From: Opacimonas sp014872805 | GTDB lineage: Bacteria > Pseudomonadota > Gammaproteobacteria > Enterobacterales > Alteromonadaceae | Assembly: GCA_014872805.1 (NCBI GenBank) | Contig: WKFN01000008.1 | Coordinates: 1-64,000 of the forward strand | Direction: 5' to 3' | DNA: 64,000 nucleotides | Shown here: positions 53,616-63,110 of the stretch, in pieces | Position numbering within the stretch: the stretch's first letter is position 1 | Layout of the letters: each line of letters begins with the position of its first letter | Program-made: the position numbers and the translations under genes | The notes under the pieces: generated by a model | Database searches by the model: none | What the model was told of the DNA's origin: nothing | The model's input: only the letters and a program-made list of their open reading frames with translations

Positions 53616-55301
53616 TTAGTAACCGGCGGCGTGACCGTCTTTGCGAGTCTCAGATGCCCCATAGTACACTTTATTTTCGCTGTCATACATAATGGCTTGA
53701 TAACCGCCGTATGCACCAACAATATCTCGTATGACATGGCCCTTTTTCATCAGTTCTCGACGCGTTTCAGCGCTGATTTGAGATTCAAGTGAGACATAGC
53801 CTCCATCGGTCATTTTATCACCAGTAACTGTGGAAGAGCCTGAGTGCAGGATTCGCGGTGCATCGCCCGCTTCTTGAATATTCATTCCAAAATCCACAAT
53901 GTTCATCACCACCTGTGCGTGCATTTGCGGCTGGGCGCCACCGCCCATAACGCCAAAGCTCATGTATGGCTTACCGTCTTTGGTGATAAATGCAGGGATA
54001 ATGGTGGTAAATGGACGTTTTCCTGGCTCAAATGCATTGAAATGGTCAGGGTTGAGGTCAAACATTTCACCGCGGTTTTGTAACACAAACCCCAAGCCCG
54101 GCGGGGTCATGCCTGAGCCCATGCCGCGGTAGTTACTTTGGATCAGTGACACCATATTGCCGTCTTTATCCGCTACCGTCATATAAATCGTATCGCCCTC
54201 ATTAAGCCCTGCATCCACGAGTTTGGCGGCTTTATTTGGATTAATTAGCGCTTGCCTTTCAGCGGCATAAGCTTTTGAAATCAGTTGTTCAACGGGGATA
54301 TCGTTAAATTCTGGATCGGCGTACCACTTGGCACGGTCAGCAAAGGCGAGTTTTTTGGCTTCTACAAAGGTATGGACATATTCTGGCGAGCCAAATCCCA
54401 TGCCCGCCACATCATAGCGCTCCATAATATTGAGTATTTGCAGTGCGGCGATGCCTTGGCCATTGGGAGGTAATTCCCACACATCATAACCACGATAGTT
54501 TGATGAGACGGGCTCGATCCAGTTTCCCCTGTGCTGGGCGAGGTCTTCATAACTCAAAAAGCCGCCTTGCTCTTTCATGTATGCTGCGATGGTGCGTGCA
54601 ATATCGTCTTTATAAAAGGCATCACGCCCACCTGAGGCAATTTTTTCATAGGTATTGGCAAGGAACGGGTTTTTGAAGATTTCGCCTTTTTTAGGCATCT
54701 TCCCAGTGGGCATATACGTTTCTTTAAATCCATCATACTGCCCGATGCGTGAAATTGAACGTTCCAGATAATAAGCAATCAACTCTGAAACAGGAAAACC
54801 TTCACGAGCATATTTGATTGAAGGAGCGAGGATTTCGGTCATTGGTTTCGAGCCGAACTTGTCATGCAACATAAACCAACCATCAACTGTGCCTGGTACA
54901 GATACTGGTAACGGGCCAAATTTAGGCACCTTGTCAAATCCGTTTTCAATGAAGTATTCACGGGACAAAGATAACGGAGAGCGACCTGAGGCATTAAGCC
55001 CATGCAGTTGCTTATTTTTAGCGTCCCAGACAATGGCAAATAAATCACCACCAATTCCACATCCGGTTGGTTCAACTAAACCTAGCATTGCATTCGCAGC
55101 GATTGCTGCATCAATTGCATTGCCACCGCTTTTGAGAATATCTAGCGCGACTTGTGTGGCGAGTGGCTGACTGGTGGCCACCATACCGTGTTGGGCAATG
55201 ACTTCCGAGCGCGACGCAAAGGGTTTGCCTGTGACGCGGTCGTAGGCGTGGGAAGTTGTGACGGTTAGGCACAGAATTAAAGTAATTACGTGTTTCATCA
55301 T
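53616..55301 (-). CDS. ggt: Gamma-glutamyltransferase (glutathione hydrolase) proenzyme
   Basis: Ggt cleaves the gamma-glutamyl bond of glutathione in the periplasm. A signal peptide (about 1-19, ending SHA) is followed by the N-terminal subunit with VEPTGCGIGGD and GGNAIDAAIAAN. The autocleavage nucleophile is T371 in GDTIYMTVADKDG, and PYMSFGVMGGGAQPQMH is in the small subunit. The usual second threonine after the nucleophile is isoleucine here. The length is 561 residues. An unusual palindrome lies about 70 bases upstream. Confidence 0.93.
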   Translation of the reverse strand: MMKHVITLILCLTVTTSHAYDRVTGKPFASRSEVIAQHGMVATSQPLATQVALDILKSGGNAIDAAIAANAMLGLVEPTGCGIGGDLFAIVWDAKNKQLHGLNASGRSPLSLSREYFIENGFDKVPKFGPLPVSVPGTVDGWFMLHDKFGSKPMTEILAPSIKYAREGFPVSELIAYYLERSISRIGQYDGFKETYMPTGKMPKKGEIFKNPFLANTYEKIASGGRDAFYKDDIARTIAAYMKEQGGFLSYEDLAQHRGNWIEPVSSNYRGYDVWELPPNGQGIAALQILNIMERYDVAGMGFGSPEYVHTFVEAKKLAFADRAKWYADPEFNDIPVEQLISKAYAAERQALINPNKAAKLVDAGLNEGDTIYMTVADKDGNMVSLIQSNYRGMGSGMTPPGLGFVLQNRGEMFDLNPDHFNAFEPGKRPFTTIIPAFITKDGKPYMSFGVMGGGAQPQMHAQVVMNIVDFGMNIQEAGDAPRILHSGSSTVTGDKMTDGGYVSLESQISAETRRELMKKGHVIRDIVGAYGGYQAIMYDSENKVYYGASETRKDGHAAGY

Positions 55302-55370
55302 GGAGTGTTGGTTTTGTTATTGATGATGATTTAACTTTATCGGATTTTTGGTGGGTTGGCCAATTTTTAA

Positions 55371-55411
55371 CACCACCAAAGTATACACATCGAGTGTATA
55401 CCTAGGCGGTG
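55371..55411. promoter_or_regulatory. Large interrupted palindrome upstream of ggt (41 bases)
   Basis: A perfect core GTATACAC-ATCGA-GTGTATAC (55381-55401) is flanked by CACCACC on the left and GGCGGTG on the right, giving 15 of 18 matching positions per arm (55371-55388 and 55394-55411). No T-run follows on either strand, so it is not a typical terminator. It lies between the S9 peptidase stop and the ggt start, both leftward, and is best read as an operator for ggt-dyp. Confidence 0.6.
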
Positions 55412-55479
55412 ATTATTGTAAGAACTCAATTTTCGTTGTGATATGAATTCATTATCACTGACCTAAAGGATGTTTTAGT

Positions 55480-57528
55480 TCAATTTGTTTCCCGATACTT
55501 ATCAAACCAACCAATAATATTTTCTATCTTCCCTACCATCCGCGACGGCCTAGACGCAATGCCATGTGACGCACCGGGTACCTTAACCAGCACAGTCTCC
55601 ACTTTGCGTAATTTCAGGGCTTGATAGAACTGCTCAGTTTCTGACATCGGCGTACGCTTGTCGTTCACACCTGTTATTAATAGCGTCGGTGTTGTGACAT
55701 TGCTCACCAACGACAGCGGAGAACGTTGCCAATAGTGTTCGACTTCTTCCCAAGGCATGCCGGGGAATTGGTGCGGGATTTGTGATAAACCACTGTCCGC
55801 CGTCAGTACTTTTGACAGCCAGTTAATCACTGGCTTGGCCACCACTGCGGCTTTAAATCGGTCAGTAAGACCAATCGCATAGGCCGTTGCGATACCTCCG
55901 GCAGAACCTCCGGTAATGAAAAGCTGCTCAGGATCGACCAAGCCCTTCGCAATCAATGCATCGACGCCCGACATGTGATCGGCAAAATCGTATTTAGATG
56001 AGTATTTATACTGTAACAACAACGCAAAGCGTTCGCCATATCCCGAACTGCCGCGATGATTATTATAAAACACAATGTATCCTGCAGCCGCCATGCGCTG
56101 CAATTCAGCGGTAAACACTGGGCCATACGCCAAGTGAGGGCCACCGTGGATTTCAATGATCATTGGGTATTTTTTAGTGGGGTCATAATCTGGCGGTAAA
56201 ATATACCAACCTTGAATTTCCTCGCCGTCTATGGACGATGTATAGGTAATTTCTTTGACTTCGCCAAAGGTTTTATGCCCGAAGATATCCTCATTCAGGG
56301 CCGTTAGCTGCTTTTCTGCACCCTCTTTTTTGACGAACAAATCCGCAGGACGATCGGTCCGTCCACGAGTGAACGCCACCGTATCCCCCACAGCAGAAAA
56401 CGTCCCACTTGTGTAAGGGCGTCCGAGCGACACCCCACCCATCCCTCGCAGTACAGCCGAATGCTTGCCATCCAGCGTCACATAATCGACTTGTGTGACG
56501 CCACGACGCATTTGCTGATAATACAATCCCTCATTGCCGCGCCAGTGATAATTGCTCACGATGTTATCCACATCGGCACTCAAATTACGGTCATTTGAGC
56601 CATCAATATTCATCACATGTAGATAGGTGTTGCGATAGGCGAGCTTTTTGTTATCGCGCTTGCCATACGCAATCATCTCTCCATTTGGTGAGACATTCGG
56701 TGCAAATTCGCGACCCGGTGCGAAAGTTATTTGGGTGATTTCTCCGTCCATAGACACCGCATAAATATCGGACTCCGCTGGCTCGTACTCCCAATTGTCT
56801 GAACGGTTAGCGGAAAAAAATATCTGCTCACCGTCCGCGGCAAAACTCAAAGTTCCTCGGTGATGATAATTCCCAGATGTCAACTGACGAGCGGTACCAC
56901 CTTCTGCTGGCACTACAAAAATATGAGTGTAGGCCGGGTCTAATACCCCGCGACCATCCGCTTGATAGCGTGCTTTATTAATGTACTGAAAGGGCTCAGC
57001 CCATTTTGCGCCTTTGGGCTTGGCTGGCATTCTGATCCCGAACGGACGCTCGCTAGAGTCAACACTCATCGTAAATGCGAGTGTTTGACCGTCTGGCGAC
57101 CAGGTTAGTGAGCTAGGTGATGATTCAAGATTACTCACCAGAGCAGTGCGACCGCTTGCCGTATAGCGGACGTAGATTTGTGGTTTACCGTCGTGTGTCG
57201 AGATGTAGGCTAAACGGTCACCTGTTGGCGACCAGCGCGGCGAGTAATAGTTGCGAGTAGAAGAAAGCAGTGGCTCATGCGATTGCCCTGCAACATCTGC
57301 AATCCATAAGCTAGATCGCGTACTGTCAGTCATAATATCATTAGAACGACGGACGTAGACAATGTGCTGTTCATCGGGAGAAACTTGCGGCGATGTCGCC
57401 ACTTCCATGTGAAAAATATCATCTGCGGTGAATGTTTGAATGTTATCGGCAGAGACATCAGTACTTGTCCCTGTCAGCAGGGTAGCACCTATGGCTATGG
57501 CGCCAAATGTATTTCGAAAATAAGCCAT
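55480..57528 (-). CDS. S9-family prolyl oligopeptidase-like peptidase (secreted)
   Basis: A signal peptide (cleavage near VSA-DN, about residue 27) is followed by a WD40-like beta-propeller (about 40-410, with repeated SPDG and SPRWSPTGDRLAYIS-type blades) and a C-terminal alpha/beta-hydrolase domain. The triad is S542 in GGSAGG, D623 in GVNDKRTP and H655 in GASHGI. The 682-residue length fits acylaminoacyl-peptidase/dipeptidyl-peptidase relatives acting in the periplasm or outside the cell. Specificity cannot be read from the sequence. Confidence 0.92.
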   Translation of the reverse strand: MAYFRNTFGAIAIGATLLTGTSTDVSADNIQTFTADDIFHMEVATSPQVSPDEQHIVYVRRSNDIMTDSTRSSLWIADVAGQSHEPLLSSTRNYYSPRWSPTGDRLAYISTHDGKPQIYVRYTASGRTALVSNLESSPSSLTWSPDGQTLAFTMSVDSSERPFGIRMPAKPKGAKWAEPFQYINKARYQADGRGVLDPAYTHIFVVPAEGGTARQLTSGNYHHRGTLSFAADGEQIFFSANRSDNWEYEPAESDIYAVSMDGEITQITFAPGREFAPNVSPNGEMIAYGKRDNKKLAYRNTYLHVMNIDGSNDRNLSADVDNIVSNYHWRGNEGLYYQQMRRGVTQVDYVTLDGKHSAVLRGMGGVSLGRPYTSGTFSAVGDTVAFTRGRTDRPADLFVKKEGAEKQLTALNEDIFGHKTFGEVKEITYTSSIDGEEIQGWYILPPDYDPTKKYPMIIEIHGGPHLAYGPVFTAELQRMAAAGYIVFYNNHRGSSGYGERFALLLQYKYSSKYDFADHMSGVDALIAKGLVDPEQLFITGGSAGGIATAYAIGLTDRFKAAVVAKPVINWLSKVLTADSGLSQIPHQFPGMPWEEVEHYWQRSPLSLVSNVTTPTLLITGVNDKRTPMSETEQFYQALKLRKVETVLVKVPGASHGIASRPSRMVGKIENIIGWFDKYRETN

Positions 57529-57663
57529 CTCTTGTCGCTTTCCTTTTTTTGATTTTTATTGTTATGACCATTTTGTTTAATTGTCCTAGCGCGCGTCAAG
57601 TGAGAAATGCAAACAAAATTTATACCCTGTCAGGTATATTTAACCATTTATTACTTTTATGGA

Positions 57664-57690
57664 ATAAAAAAGCCCCTCAAAAAGAGGGGC
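57664..57690 (-). terminator. Intrinsic terminator downstream of amtB
   Basis: GCCCCTC (57672-57678) and GAGGGGC (57684-57690) form a seven-base GC-rich stem with a five-base loop. On the minus strand the stem is followed by a run of six T residues, so it ends the glnK-amtB transcript about 115 bases after the amtB stop. Confidence 0.85.
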
Positions 57691-57804
57691 AAGGACACAC
57701 TTAGACCAAACTGGTTTGCTCATCCATGAGCTCGGGTTCCATTACAATGTTATACTTCCTTATTATCCCGTTCCTTCTCATTACTATGAAACGATTGTTG
57801 GTAA

Positions 57805-59043
57805 TTACTTTGCCGTAGTGAAATCTGGGTAAGCTTCTAAGCCACACTCAGCCACATCCACGCCTTCGTATTCTTCTTCTTCGCTGACACGAATACCCAT
57901 AGTGTACTTGAGGGCAAACCATACCGCCAAGCTGGTTGCAAAAACCCAACCAAAGATGGTTAATGCACCGACGATTTGACCAAGGAACGTCACTTCGCCG
58001 TTAGTGAATGGAACCAGTAATAGACCAAGTAGACCCACGACACCGTGCACGGAGATGGCACCCACTGGATCATCGATTTTTAACTTATCAAGCGTGATGA
58101 TTGAGAAGACCACTAACACACCACCGATGGCACCAAATAAGGTAGCAAGAGCAGGTGTCGGTGTAGAAGGCTCTGCGGTAATCGCAACAAGGCCTGCCAA
58201 TGCACCATTAAGCGCCATGGTTAAGTCTGCTTTACCAAATAAAATTCGAGCGACCAGTAACGCTGCAACAGCACCACCGGCAGCTGCCATATTGGTGTTC
58301 ATGAAGACCACTGCAACGGCATTAGCACTTTCAACTGTCGCAGTAGCCAAAACAGAACCGCCGTTGAAACCAAACCAACCCATCCATAAGATGAATGTAC
58401 CCAGCGTTGCTAAAGGTAGGTTACAACCCGGTATCGCATTGACCTTACCGTCTTTGGTGTATTTGCCTTTACGTGCACCCAGTACTAACACACCAGCTAA
58501 GGCAGCAGCTGCACCGGCCATGTGCACGATACCTGAACCGGCAAAGTCAGAGAAACCAAGGTCGCCAAGGTTATATAAACCAAACACGTCCGCGCCGTTC
58601 CATGTCCATGAACCTTCCATAGGATAAATAAATCCTGTCATGACCACAGTAAATGCTAAGAACGCCCACAATTTCATACGCTCAGCCACTGCACCAGATA
58701 CAATAGACATCGCGGTGGCAACAAACACTACTTGGAAAAAGAAGTCCGCTGAGGGGGCATAGGTAGCTGGCTCTTCTAATACACCCGTTGCGCCATCACC
58801 GACGATACCATCGAGTAAAATCCCTGCACTGCCATACATGATATAGTAACCACATACCATATACATGATACACGCAATGGCGTACAGCGAGATATTTTTG
58901 GTTAGAATTTCAGTGGTGTTTTTGGCGCGCACAAGGCCCGCTTCTAACATAGCAAAACCTGCCGCCATCCACATCACGAATGCACCGCAGATCAAAAAAT
59001 AGAATGTATCTAAGGCATAGCCTAATTCAAATGTTACTTCCAT
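57805..59043 (-). CDS. amtB: Ammonium transporter
   Basis: AmtB is a trimeric inner-membrane ammonium channel with eleven helices. The 412-residue protein has the conserved pore histidines in IVHMAGAAAALAG and SVHGVVGLLGLL, and the signature DFAGSGIVHMAG. No extra fused domain is seen. It follows glnK by 10 bases, the classical pair in which GlnK plugs AmtB when nitrogen is plentiful. An intrinsic terminator follows. Confidence 0.96.
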   Translation of the reverse strand: MEVTFELGYALDTFYFLICGAFVMWMAAGFAMLEAGLVRAKNTTEILTKNISLYAIACIMYMVCGYYIMYGSAGILLDGIVGDGATGVLEEPATYAPSADFFFQVVFVATAMSIVSGAVAERMKLWAFLAFTVVMTGFIYPMEGSWTWNGADVFGLYNLGDLGFSDFAGSGIVHMAGAAAALAGVLVLGARKGKYTKDGKVNAIPGCNLPLATLGTFILWMGWFGFNGGSVLATATVESANAVAVVFMNTNMAAAGGAVAALLVARILFGKADLTMALNGALAGLVAITAEPSTPTPALATLFGAIGGVLVVFSIITLDKLKIDDPVGAISVHGVVGLLGLLLVPFTNGEVTFLGQIVGALTIFGWVFATSLAVWFALKYTMGIRVSEEEEYEGVDVAECGLEAYPDFTTAK

Positions 59044-59053
59044 GACTATCTCC

Positions 59054-59392
59054 TTATAAAGCGTCGTCGTTTTCTTCGCCAGTACGGATACGTACCGCTT
59101 GTTCTAAATCGTAGACAAAGATCTTGCCATCGCCGATTTTGCCTGTCTTAGCCGCATCGGCAATCGCTTCAACCAAGCGTTCTACTTGGTCGTCTTTGAT
59201 CGCAATTTCGAGTTTTACTTTGGGTAAAAAATCCACTTGGTATTCGGCGCCACGATATAATTCGGTATGACCTTTTTGACGACCGAATCCTTTTACTTCG
59301 GTGACGGTCAAACCGTCAATGCCGATCTCTGAGATGGCTTCGCGAACATCATCAAGCTTAAATGGCTTAACGATAGCAGTTACGAGTTTCAT
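59054..59392 (-). CDS. glnK: Nitrogen regulatory protein P-II (GlnK)
   Basis: This trimeric signalling protein senses ATP/ADP and 2-oxoglutarate. The T-loop GHTELYRGAEY contains Tyr51, the uridylylation site. The C-terminal GDGKIFVYDLEQAVRIRTGE is present in two blocks. ATG 59392 with GGAG upstream gives the standard 112 residues; an extension to 59410 is not needed. Linkage to amtB and the sigma-54-type promoter upstream favour GlnK over GlnB. Confidence 0.95.
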   Translation of the reverse strand: MKLVTAIVKPFKLDDVREAISEIGIDGLTVTEVKGFGRQKGHTELYRGAEYQVDFLPKVKLEIAIKDDQVERLVEAIADAAKTGKIGDGKIFVYDLEQAVRIRTGEENDDAL

Positions 59393-59432
59393 GTAGTTCT
59401 CCTGAATCAATATTATTTATCAGGGTAAGTAT

Positions 59433-59449
59433 TCCAACATTTGTGCCAA
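59433..59449 (-). promoter_or_regulatory. Sigma-54 promoter of glnK-amtB
   Basis: On the minus strand TTGGCAC-AAATG-TTGGA matches the -24/-12 consensus (TTGGCAC-N5-TTGCW) with one mismatch in the -12 element and exact spacing. Transcription would start near 59421, about 29 bases before the glnK ATG. Confidence 0.75.
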
Positions 59450-59511
59450 TTTTAAAAATCATTATATTTCAGTAGCTTAACTTTAGCTTTACATGAGATG
59501 CATGATATTTA

Positions 59512-59570
59512 TGCACCATATTTTTTCAATGAATTTTGATTTGCACTTTTTTGGTGCTCGATTTTGGTGC
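59512..59570. promoter_or_regulatory. NtrC-like binding sites upstream of glnK
   Basis: TGCACT-TTTTT-GGTGCT at 59542-59558 matches the NtrC consensus TGCACC-N5-GGTGCA at 10 of 12 fixed positions. Single half-sites TGCACC (59512-59517) and TGGTGC (59565-59570) flank it. They lie about 90-150 bases upstream of the predicted sigma-54 start, the usual enhancer distance. Confidence 0.6.
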
Positions 59571-59723
59571 GTTCGCAATGACGACCAAACGTGGGGATTA
59601 ATCAGTCACATTGAACCTTTTGCCTTTTCGTGTTTCTATACACGCATGCGCCAAGAACTTGCTGATTTTTCTATAATAAACATTGATATATTGCCCGAAC
59701 CTTCCGGGCATAATGCTTCGCGT

Positions 59724-60584
59724 ATGCTCTTCAAACCCAAGGTATCATCTGTGGGCTGGTTCGTGTTGGGTTCGCTTGTCACTCATCTAATTATAATGGC
59801 TGGGGTTGCACAACAACACTGGTCTGTCCCTGTCGATGTAAAGGGTGACCAACCTGCCATACAAGCAGAACTGATCGAAATCCCCTTACCACCAAAGGTC
59901 GCTGCGGAACCTGCCCCAAAAAACGTTCATCCCGTTACAACCAATCCAATACCCGAACCAGTTATCGAGCCTGTGGTCAAAAAAGCCATTGAACCCGAAA
60001 TAGCGCAACCACTAGAATCGCTTGTCCCGCGCCCTTTACCCACTACACCAACATTATTACCTGCAGAAATGCTCAGTACAGCTATGCCACCCAATCCAGT
60101 AGTTGACCTACCAGCAGTTGATTTTCGCTCACAAACACCCATCGTCCTGCAAGAATCGTTCAATACGAATACTTTGTTATCTAGCACCTCGATATTACCT
60201 CAAGCCACCCGTGACTACTTGCAAAATAATCAAGCATCTGAACTTGCTGAGCTCAGCTCTAATACATCCGGGCAGTATCAAATTGATTTGATATCACCTG
60301 AATTATTCAAAGCGCCAGAGCCTCTGACCAAAGAAGCGCTTGCGATGAAAACCATTATGCAAAGTAAAATCGATATTGATTGCGCCAGTGCACTCAACCA
60401 AGCTTTGGTCATTGTTAGCGCGTTCACGGTAGGAGCATTATTATGTGAGGACAAAGGGGATGTGAATTCTTTTATCGAACAGCGTCTTGCTGAAAAACGC
60501 CCTTCACCACCGGTTATTGGCAGTGAGAGATTAAAAGCGTTAGCGGCATCGGCTCCCACATCGCCCAAACGAACGCCAGGGTAG
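59724..60584 (+). CDS. Proline-rich membrane-anchored protein (TonB/TolA-like layout)
   Basis: From ATG 59724 the protein has 286 residues: a short basic N-terminus, one helix (about 10-30, GWFVLGSLVTHLIIMAG), a long Pro/Glu/Val-rich region (about 50-125), and a C-terminal domain with two cysteines (IDCASALNQ and ALLCEDKG). The layout resembles TonB or TolA energy transducers, but no TonB C-terminal motif is seen. I do not recognise the C-terminal domain. It is convergent with mrcB, 52 bases apart. Starts further upstream are possible but unlikely. Confidence 0.65.
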   Translation: MLFKPKVSSVGWFVLGSLVTHLIIMAGVAQQHWSVPVDVKGDQPAIQAELIEIPLPPKVAAEPAPKNVHPVTTNPIPEPVIEPVVKKAIEPEIAQPLESLVPRPLPTTPTLLPAEMLSTAMPPNPVVDLPAVDFRSQTPIVLQESFNTNTLLSSTSILPQATRDYLQNNQASELAELSSNTSGQYQIDLISPELFKAPEPLTKEALAMKTIMQSKIDIDCASALNQALVIVSAFTVGALLCEDKGDVNSFIEQRLAEKRPSPPVIGSERLKALAASAPTSPKRTPG

Positions 60585-60636
60585 ATTTATGATGAGTTGT
60601 CTACATCCAATGATTGCGGAGCAGTTTGACATCGAC

Positions 60637-62958
60637 CTACCCACCAAATAACCGCTCCCACCAGGATTTGCGTTTCGGCTTGGTTGGCGCTTGCGGTTGC
60701 TCTTTGCGTTCACTGCGCCCAGAACAACTCTCTACTACATCCGATAACCCAGAAGACACCGCTGGTAAAGACAAATTATCGCGGCATCCACCGGTGCGTT
60801 GAGCACCGGTTTTAGGGTTGAAATGCGCAATTTCTAAGCCTGGTGGGAAGCGTCTCGATAAGGATTTGGGCGTCATCGTACGCTGCCAATCAATGTACAC
60901 ACGCAAAGCACCGCTGCTTCCGGATAAACCGGTTTGTGCATTGCTATCCGATCCCATCCAGATGCTCGCAACTAAATTACGATCAAACCCCGCAAACCAA
61001 CTGTCGCGATAGTCATTGGTGGTGCCGGTTTTGCCCGCCATATTGATGTTTGGGAATATTTTACCTAATGCTTTGGCAGTGCCATCTCGAGTAACTTTAT
61101 GCAGACCGTAATTAAGCACATAAGCCACATCAGATGGGATGCGTTGCTCACCGTATTCTGACCGGCGCCACAATAACTGCTGCTGCGCATCCAAAATCCC
61201 CGTGACCGTATGCAAAGGTCGCAATACGCCATCGTTTGCAATCGTCTGATACATCTGATTCACTTGCAGGGGCGTTAAATTTACAGCCCCTAGAGTGATG
61301 GCGGGTAATTCTGGGATTGGTTCTTCTATCCCTAAGTTATGTAGACTTTGTACGACCACATCTAAGCCCATGTCTAACGCAAGGTTCACGGCAGGCAAGT
61401 TATACGATTGCGTTAATGATTCGAGCATATTGACTTCGCCGCGATATTCTTTATCTGCATTTTGCGGTTGCCACACTTGGCCATCGTCTAAAGTCACACT
61501 CACAGGTTCATCGCGCAATATGGTTGCCAACCGATAAGCATCAGCTTGCTGCAACGCAGCGACATAGATGGCGGGCTTGACCAAACTGCCGATAGAACGT
61601 TCCATATCCAGGGCACGATTAAAGCCGTCATTGGTGACATCACGATCCCCAACAATCACGCGTATGCCGCCAGTTGTGCTATCACTGACCACCATCGCCG
61701 CTTGAAGATCGTTAATCTTACGTGCGACAGCGACTTGTGTAACACGCTCAGATAACGCTTTCTCTGCTCTTCTCTGGGCATTAATATCCAAAGTAGTAAA
61801 CACCCGAATGCCTGAGTTTCGCAACGACGGATCGGCCAAAATAGTCGTTAATTCCCTTTTGAGTTTCGCCATAAAAGACGGATGCTTGCCACTGGCGAGA
61901 CTCGCACCGGAAGCAATATTGAGAGGGCTCTCAATCGCATTGAGATAAGTCGGTTTATCGATGACATCTTGCTCAAATAAAATTTTGAGTACCAAATCAC
62001 GGCGTTCCAGCGCACGTTCTGGATAGCGGCGAGGATTGTAGTAAGAAGGGCCTTTGAGCATGCCAACTAAGGTTGCAATTTCAGGTAAATTTAATTCATT
62101 TAACGGCCTATCAAAATAAAAGTGCGAGCCTAAGCCAAAGCCATGCACCGCTTTTCCGCCATTTTGCCCGACAAACACCTCATTAAGGTAGGCCAGTAAT
62201 ATCTCATCTTTATCATAGCGCGCATCAATCACAATGGACATTAGGGCTTCTTTGATTTTGCGAGTATAAGACTGTTCACGAGTCAGGTAGAGATTTTTAA
62301 TCAGTTGTTGCGTGAGGGTCGAACCGCCTTGAACTTTTCTCCCCGCTGCAATGTTAGCGAATAACGCCCGAGCTATCGCGATGGGATTGACCCCAAAGTG
62401 CGAATAAAAATTGCGATCTTCCACCATCACCAAGGTATCCACCAGATAAGGCGGTAAATCGTCTTGGCGCAATAACATACGATCTTCGCGATTACCCGAC
62501 AGAAGTCGAGTCACTAGCCAGGGCTCTAAACGAGTTAATTCCACAGCCTCGGATTCACCCGTAATGGCATCAGTGAGCACTAGTCGGGCGATGCGACCAG
62601 AGCGCCATGATATATCAAGTTGCGTCGCTGGAACGGCACCATCCAAAAAGTGAAATGCGCGTCGTTGAACGATAAGTGAACTTTTTGATAGTGAATACTC
62701 GCCAACCTTTGAAGCTTTATTTTGCTTACGGTATCCAAGCAATTCTAATTCATCAATCACTTCTTGAGGCGTGATTTCTTGGTTGAGAGAAAGCGTCAAT
62801 GGTCGGGCATAGACCTGCACCGGCACTTGCCACTTATAGCCCGAAAAATGCGGCCGCAACTGCGCATCAAGATAAAACAAATACGCCAAAAGTAATGTGA
62901 AGCCGACTAGAGCGAACTTCCACCAATACCGTTTACACCACTGCCAAAATGCTTGCAT
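60637..62958 (-). CDS. mrcB: Penicillin-binding protein 1B
   Basis: This bifunctional peptidoglycan synthase has 773 residues. A short cytoplasmic tail and helix (about 14-30) precede a UB2H-like domain, the GT51 domain (EDRNFYSHFGVN, GGSTLTQQLIKNLYL) and a transpeptidase domain with the active serine in GSLVKPA, and KTG in AGKTGTTNDYRDSWF. Its C-terminus is Lys/Pro/Trp-rich. Its LpoB activator is not evident nearby. Confidence 0.95.
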   Translation of the reverse strand: MQAFWQWCKRYWWKFALVGFTLLLAYLFYLDAQLRPHFSGYKWQVPVQVYARPLTLSLNQEITPQEVIDELELLGYRKQNKASKVGEYSLSKSSLIVQRRAFHFLDGAVPATQLDISWRSGRIARLVLTDAITGESEAVELTRLEPWLVTRLLSGNREDRMLLRQDDLPPYLVDTLVMVEDRNFYSHFGVNPIAIARALFANIAAGRKVQGGSTLTQQLIKNLYLTREQSYTRKIKEALMSIVIDARYDKDEILLAYLNEVFVGQNGGKAVHGFGLGSHFYFDRPLNELNLPEIATLVGMLKGPSYYNPRRYPERALERRDLVLKILFEQDVIDKPTYLNAIESPLNIASGASLASGKHPSFMAKLKRELTTILADPSLRNSGIRVFTTLDINAQRRAEKALSERVTQVAVARKINDLQAAMVVSDSTTGGIRVIVGDRDVTNDGFNRALDMERSIGSLVKPAIYVAALQQADAYRLATILRDEPVSVTLDDGQVWQPQNADKEYRGEVNMLESLTQSYNLPAVNLALDMGLDVVVQSLHNLGIEEPIPELPAITLGAVNLTPLQVNQMYQTIANDGVLRPLHTVTGILDAQQQLLWRRSEYGEQRIPSDVAYVLNYGLHKVTRDGTAKALGKIFPNINMAGKTGTTNDYRDSWFAGFDRNLVASIWMGSDSNAQTGLSGSSGALRVYIDWQRTMTPKSLSRRFPPGLEIAHFNPKTGAQRTGGCRDNLSLPAVSSGLSDVVESCSGRSERKEQPQAPTKPKRKSWWERLFGG

Positions 62959-63110
62959 TAAAAACGTCTTACCTTAAGATAATTGCATCATAGACTAACC
63001 CCTCATAGGTTAGCACATTCTACCACTCTAGTCGTAGCGATATGGACAAGTTAAAAGACACTCAATACTATAAAGCTATAGTCGAAGAATTAACCAAGCA
63101 AGGAAGTCAA

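Larger units (their letters stand above)
59393..59723. other. Intergenic region between glnK and the proline-rich protein gene
   Basis: This 331-base gap holds the sigma-54 promoter at its left end and NtrC-like sites at 59512-59570. An open frame continues leftward from the proline-rich gene to ATG 59493, but those 77 codons coincide with the NtrC-like sites and have no family features. I treat them as non-coding. TATAAT at 59672-59677 may be the -10 of the rightward gene. Confidence 0.55.

Noticed and set aside
55371..55411. Palindrome as a bidirectional terminator for the S9 peptidase
   Set aside because: Neither strand shows a T-run after the stem; an operator role is more likely.
58004..58627. 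207-codon open frame antisense to amtB
   Set aside because: It is a low-complexity Ala/Pro/Thr translation that mirrors amtB codons; amtB is a full, conserved gene on the other strand.
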